A stretch of DNA of 25,103 bases from JAYFRE01 sp034926235. Lineage in GTDB: Bacteria > Pseudomonadota > Alphaproteobacteria > Rhodospirillales > Magnetospirillaceae. The notes under the pieces were generated by a model. It ran no database searches. It was not told the DNA's origin and saw nothing but the letters and a program-made list of their open reading frames with translations. The stretch covers positions 1 through 25,103 of the forward strand of contig JAYFRE010000155.1 in the NCBI GenBank assembly GCA_034926235.1, given 5' to 3'. A program made the translations under genes and the position numbers. This document shows positions 23,060 through 25,103 of this stretch, one piece after another (position 1 is the stretch's first letter; each line of letters starts with the position of its first letter).

Positions 23060-23668
23060 ATGAGTAAGATACCCGCGACGGCAGCCAGCGGCAAAAATCC
23101 AACAGCTCTGCTGGACGATGATGACCTGCTCGACCTGATGCGTCGCGACGATGTGAACGCTTATCGCGAGTTGGTGTCACGGCATATCGACCGAGGTTAT
23201 GCCGTAGCGTTGCGTATCCTTAAAAATCAGGCGGACGCGGAGGACGTAACACAAGACGCCTTTGTTAAAGCCTGGCTTATCCGGCATGACTGGGAACGGG
23301 GACGGGCCAAGTTCAGCACATGGCTGTATCGGGTTGTCGTCAACCGGTGTATCGACCTGACCCGCGCGCCGAAATCCGCAGGGTTGGACGATGTGGATGA
23401 ACCGGCGGACGATGCTGACGACGCTGTCACCGGGATTCATCGCCGTCAGATTTATGGCCGGTTGGGTGACGCGCTCGACCAACTGCCGCCCCAGCAGAAG
23501 GCAGCCGTGATCCTGTCCTATTACGAGGAATTGAGCAACCAAGAGGTTGCTGATGTCATGGGGGCCAGCGTCAGTGCGGTCGAATCTCTTCTGAAGCGGG
23601 CCAGGAAGGGATTGCGTGAGGTTTTACGCCATTCCGAGAAGGATGTGCGCGGCGCGCTTTCTGAATAA
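23060..23668 (+). CDS. ECF-type RNA polymerase sigma factor
   Basis: A 202-residue sigma factor with only regions 2 and 4. Region 2 spans about residues 35-103 (ILKNQADAEDVTQDAFVKAW, then KFSTWLYRVVVNRCIDLTR). Region 4 spans about 135-188 (DALDQLPPQQKAAVILSYYE, SNQEVADVMGASVSAVESLL). An acidic linker, DDVDEPADDADDA, joins them. I chose the ATG at 23060 because conserved sequence begins soon after. The frame is open back to 22757, and an in-frame ATG at 22796 has a strong purine block, so an 88-residue basic extension is possible, but its base composition does not look coding. No anti-sigma gene follows, and the NepR-PhyR genes of the general stress response are not here. Which regulon it controls is unknown. 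Confidence 0.88.
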   Translation: MSKIPATAASGKNPTALLDDDDLLDLMRRDDVNAYRELVSRHIDRGYAVALRILKNQADAEDVTQDAFVKAWLIRHDWERGRAKFSTWLYRVVVNRCIDLTRAPKSAGLDDVDEPADDADDAVTGIHRRQIYGRLGDALDQLPPQQKAAVILSYYEELSNQEVADVMGASVSAVESLLKRARKGLREVLRHSEKDVRGALSE

Positions 23669-23790
23669 AATTCCCAGAAGATGATTTCGCCGGGGCGTAA
23701 GCGAGGCGATGTTACCGAGAGCCCGGGGGCGTCGGAACATACGATCCGCTCGACTGGTGCAATAGATGTGAATGGCCTCGGAGGTGTGTC

Positions 23791-24369
23791 ATGGCGGCAG
23801 GGGAGCCTATAATAGGGGAAATTGGAAACAGTAAAATTGAAATTGGCCGGTTTACATATGGATATGAGGGCATAGAGATAAGACAATGGGGAGAAGGGGC
23901 AAGTCTTAAGATCGGGTCTTTCTGCTCCATTGCTTCATCTGTTCGAATTTTTCTCGGTGGAAATCATAGGGTTGATTGGGCAACAACGTTTCCTTTCGGC
24001 CATATATTTGTCAATGAATTAGGGGGAGAGGGGATAAAAGGGCACCCGGCGACAAGGGGCGACGTGGTCATCGGGAACGATGTATGGATCGGCCATGGAG
24101 TTACGATAATGTCCGGCGTTTCGATCGGTTCTGGAGCCGTTCTGGCGGCGAACGCCACGATCGTGCGGGATGTGTTTCCCTATGAAATCGTTGGAGGGAA
24201 CCCGGCGAAGCTGATCCGCAAAAGATTTGACGGAAACATTATAGATCTCCTGATGGCGCTGAGGTGGTGGGACCTTCCTGTAGATACGATTCGCACCATA
24301 TCGGGCGATCTATCGAAATGCCCGGACGAGAGACGTCTTTCAGATTTTATTCTTAAATATAGGAGCTAG
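23791..24369 (+). CDS. CatB/Vat-type hexapeptide-repeat O-acetyltransferase
   Basis: A 192-residue left-handed beta-helix acyltransferase of the xenobiotic acetyltransferase group. The hexapeptide region shows LKIGSFCSIASSVRIFLGG, the putative catalytic His59 in GGNHRVDW, the TTFPFG element that follows it, and GDVVIGNDVWIGHGVTIMSG. The closing signature is VGGNPAKLIRKRF at 134-146. These trimeric enzymes use acetyl-CoA to acetylate hydroxyl groups; many act on glycans rather than drugs. The first third is clearly AT-richer than the flagellar genes (ATA, AAA, GAA codons), a sign of transfer. GGAGGT sits 5 nt before the ATG. Its position directly before flagellin suggests decoration of the flagellin glycan; antibiotic resistance is less likely by context. 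Confidence 0.85.
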   Translation: MAAGEPIIGEIGNSKIEIGRFTYGYEGIEIRQWGEGASLKIGSFCSIASSVRIFLGGNHRVDWATTFPFGHIFVNELGGEGIKGHPATRGDVVIGNDVWIGHGVTIMSGVSIGSGAVLAANATIVRDVFPYEIVGGNPAKLIRKRFDGNIIDLLMALRWWDLPVDTIRTISGDLSKCPDERRLSDFILKYRS

Positions 24370-24528
24370 CCCGGCCTTCCCGGGTTGCCGGTGCGCTAGA
24401 ATCCGGCAGACAGCGGGCGCGGCCATATTTTCAAAGGCGCAGAGGGGGGGCGGAATAGAAAATAATGCGCCCGGTTTTTCCGGCCTGTCCGTTGAAGAGG
24501 AGAACAGGCGAGCGGGGCTCCGAAAACG

Positions 24529-24542
24529 GCGCATTGGTGCGC
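24529..24542 (+). repeat. Small hairpin in the flagellin leader
   Basis: GCGCA-TTGG-TGCGC forms a 5-bp GC-rich hairpin 35-48 nt before the flagellin ATG. In other alphaproteobacteria flagellin leaders are targets of post-transcriptional control by FlbT, so the element is worth noting, but it is short. Confidence 0.35.
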
Positions 24543-24576
24543 AGGCAGTCCCAGGATTTTTCTTGAGGAGGTTTTT

Positions 24577-25103
24577 ATGCCCGTCATTTCCACCAACAAT
24601 GCTGCCAATGCGGCCCTGAACTATCTGAACCAGAACTCGGCCAAGGCGACCAACCTTCTGTCCCAGCTGGCCAGCGGTTCGCGTATCGTCAACGCGTCCG
24701 ACGACGCTGCGGGCCTGGCGATCGGCACCCAGTTGAAGGCGTCGGTCGCCGTCTATCAGCAGGCGTCGGTCAACGTGCGGCAGGGCAGCTCGATCCTGCA
24801 AGCCGCTGACGGCGCGCTGGCGCAGATCGGCAACGTGCTCGAGCGTATGCTGGCCCTGTCGGCGCAGTCCGCGTCCGGTCAGGTCACCGACGCACAGCGT
24901 ACGGCCGACATCCAGACCGAGTTCGCGGCGCTCCAGACGGAAATCGACAGTATCATCAAGAGCACGACCTATGCCGGCACGCAGCTTCTGGGTACGGGGA
25001 CCGCTGCGCTGCTGACGAGCACCGACTTTTTGGTTGGCACGAAGTCCGACCATGTCCTGACCGTCAGCTTGGGCGATGTCAATACGTCGGTTTTGGGTTC
25101 GGC
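24577..25103 (+). CDS. fliC: Flagellin, N-terminal part, cut by the right edge
   Basis: The first 175 codons of a flagellin that runs off the window. The D0/D1 helices are unmistakable: PVISTNNAANAALNYLNQNS, then LLSQLASGSRIVNASDDAAG and LAIGTQLKASVAVYQQASVN, followed by ILQAADGALAQIGNVLERML and ALSAQSASGQVTD. The segment KSTTYAGTQLLGTG marks the entry to the variable surface region, where O-glycosylation normally occurs; Ser/Thr-rich sequence begins there (LLTSTDFL). The start is set by an excellent ribosome binding site, GAGGAGG, 5 nt upstream. No convincing sigma-54 promoter was found in the 207-bp gap after the acetyltransferase gene. The conserved C-terminus is outside the window. Confidence 0.97.
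   Translation, partial: MPVISTNNAANAALNYLNQNSAKATNLLSQLASGSRIVNASDDAAGLAIGTQLKASVAVYQQASVNVRQGSSILQAADGALAQIGNVLERMLALSAQSASGQVTDAQRTADIQTEFAALQTEIDSIIKSTTYAGTQLLGTGTAALLTSTDFLVGTKSDHVLTVSLGDVNTSVLGS

Noticed and set aside
23791..24369. Chloramphenicol or streptogramin resistance acetyltransferase
   Set aside because: The fold family is shared, but the neighbours are flagellar and glycan genes and there is no mobile resistance context, so a glycan acetyltransferase is more likely.
24404..24418. ftr-like half site (CGGCAGACAGCGGGC) after the acetyltransferase gene
   Set aside because: Only the left half matches and it is about 71 bp from the doubtful promoter, so it does not fit the pattern of the other sites.
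24479..24494. Possible sigma-54 promoter (CGGCCTGTCCGTTGAA) upstream of flagellin
   Set aside because: The spacing is right, but the -12 dinucleotide is GA instead of the near-invariant GC, the -24 box has three changes, and no ftr-like element sits at the 84-bp distance.

Overview
The window is about 25 kb of a flagellar chromosome region from an alphaproteobacterium. Rhodospirillales (Magnetospirillum-like) is my best guess. The evidence is the FlbD/FliX regulator pair, which is an alphaproteobacterial hallmark, the presence of FlhF/FlhG as in polar flagellates, a DksA of alphaproteobacterial type, and high-GC coding DNA. The species cannot be named from the sequence alone.

Layout, left to right. 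(1) Positions 1-9847, minus strand: a tightly packed operon reading fliF-fliG-fliH-fliN-flbD-flhA-flhF-flhG, followed by a Pro/Ala-rich protein cut by the left edge. Genes are 3-50 nt apart (77 nt before flbD) or overlap (ATGA, TAATG). The operon encodes the MS ring, C ring, export ATPase regulator, export gate, a sigma-54 activator and the polar placement/number pair. (2) 9953-11539, minus: fliK with its own sigma-54 promoter. (3) 11693-16646, minus: flgI-flgJ(rod-binding domain only)-flgN-like-flgK-like, also with a sigma-54 promoter. (4) 16820-19821, minus: a 12-TPR GT41/OGT-like glycosyltransferase and a small TPR protein. The glycosyltransferase gene ends in a good intrinsic terminator just before the flgI promoter. 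(5) 20071-20487, plus: dksA with a sigma-70 promoter. (6) 20552-22067, minus: a SAM methyltransferase and a GT2-like glycosyltransferase, of lower GC. (7) 22136-22615, minus: fliX. (8) 23060-23668, plus: an ECF-type sigma factor with a long leader. (9) 23791-24369, plus: an AT-richer CatB/Vat-type hexapeptide acetyltransferase. (10) 24577 to the right edge, plus: the N-terminal part of a flagellin.

Two themes tie the window together. First, regulation. FlbD and its partner FliX are both encoded here, and I find three copies of a related imperfect palindrome of the form sGGCAwwATyTGCCG. One is a perfect 15-bp palindrome beside a CtrA-like half-perfect box in the fliF promoter. The other two each sit 83-84 bp upstream of the -24 GG of a sigma-54 promoter (fliK and flgI). 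This looks like a self-contained FlbD regulon in which FlbD controls its own operon and activates the later genes. Second, filament modification. The OGT-like TPR enzyme, small TPR protein, glycosyltransferase, methyltransferase and acetyltransferase lie between structural flagellar genes and the flagellin gene. They form a plausible flagellin glycosylation and glycan-decoration locus, analogous to Caulobacter FlmG.

Promoters, operators and the glycosylation link are predictions from motif and context. The core flagellar gene calls are secure.
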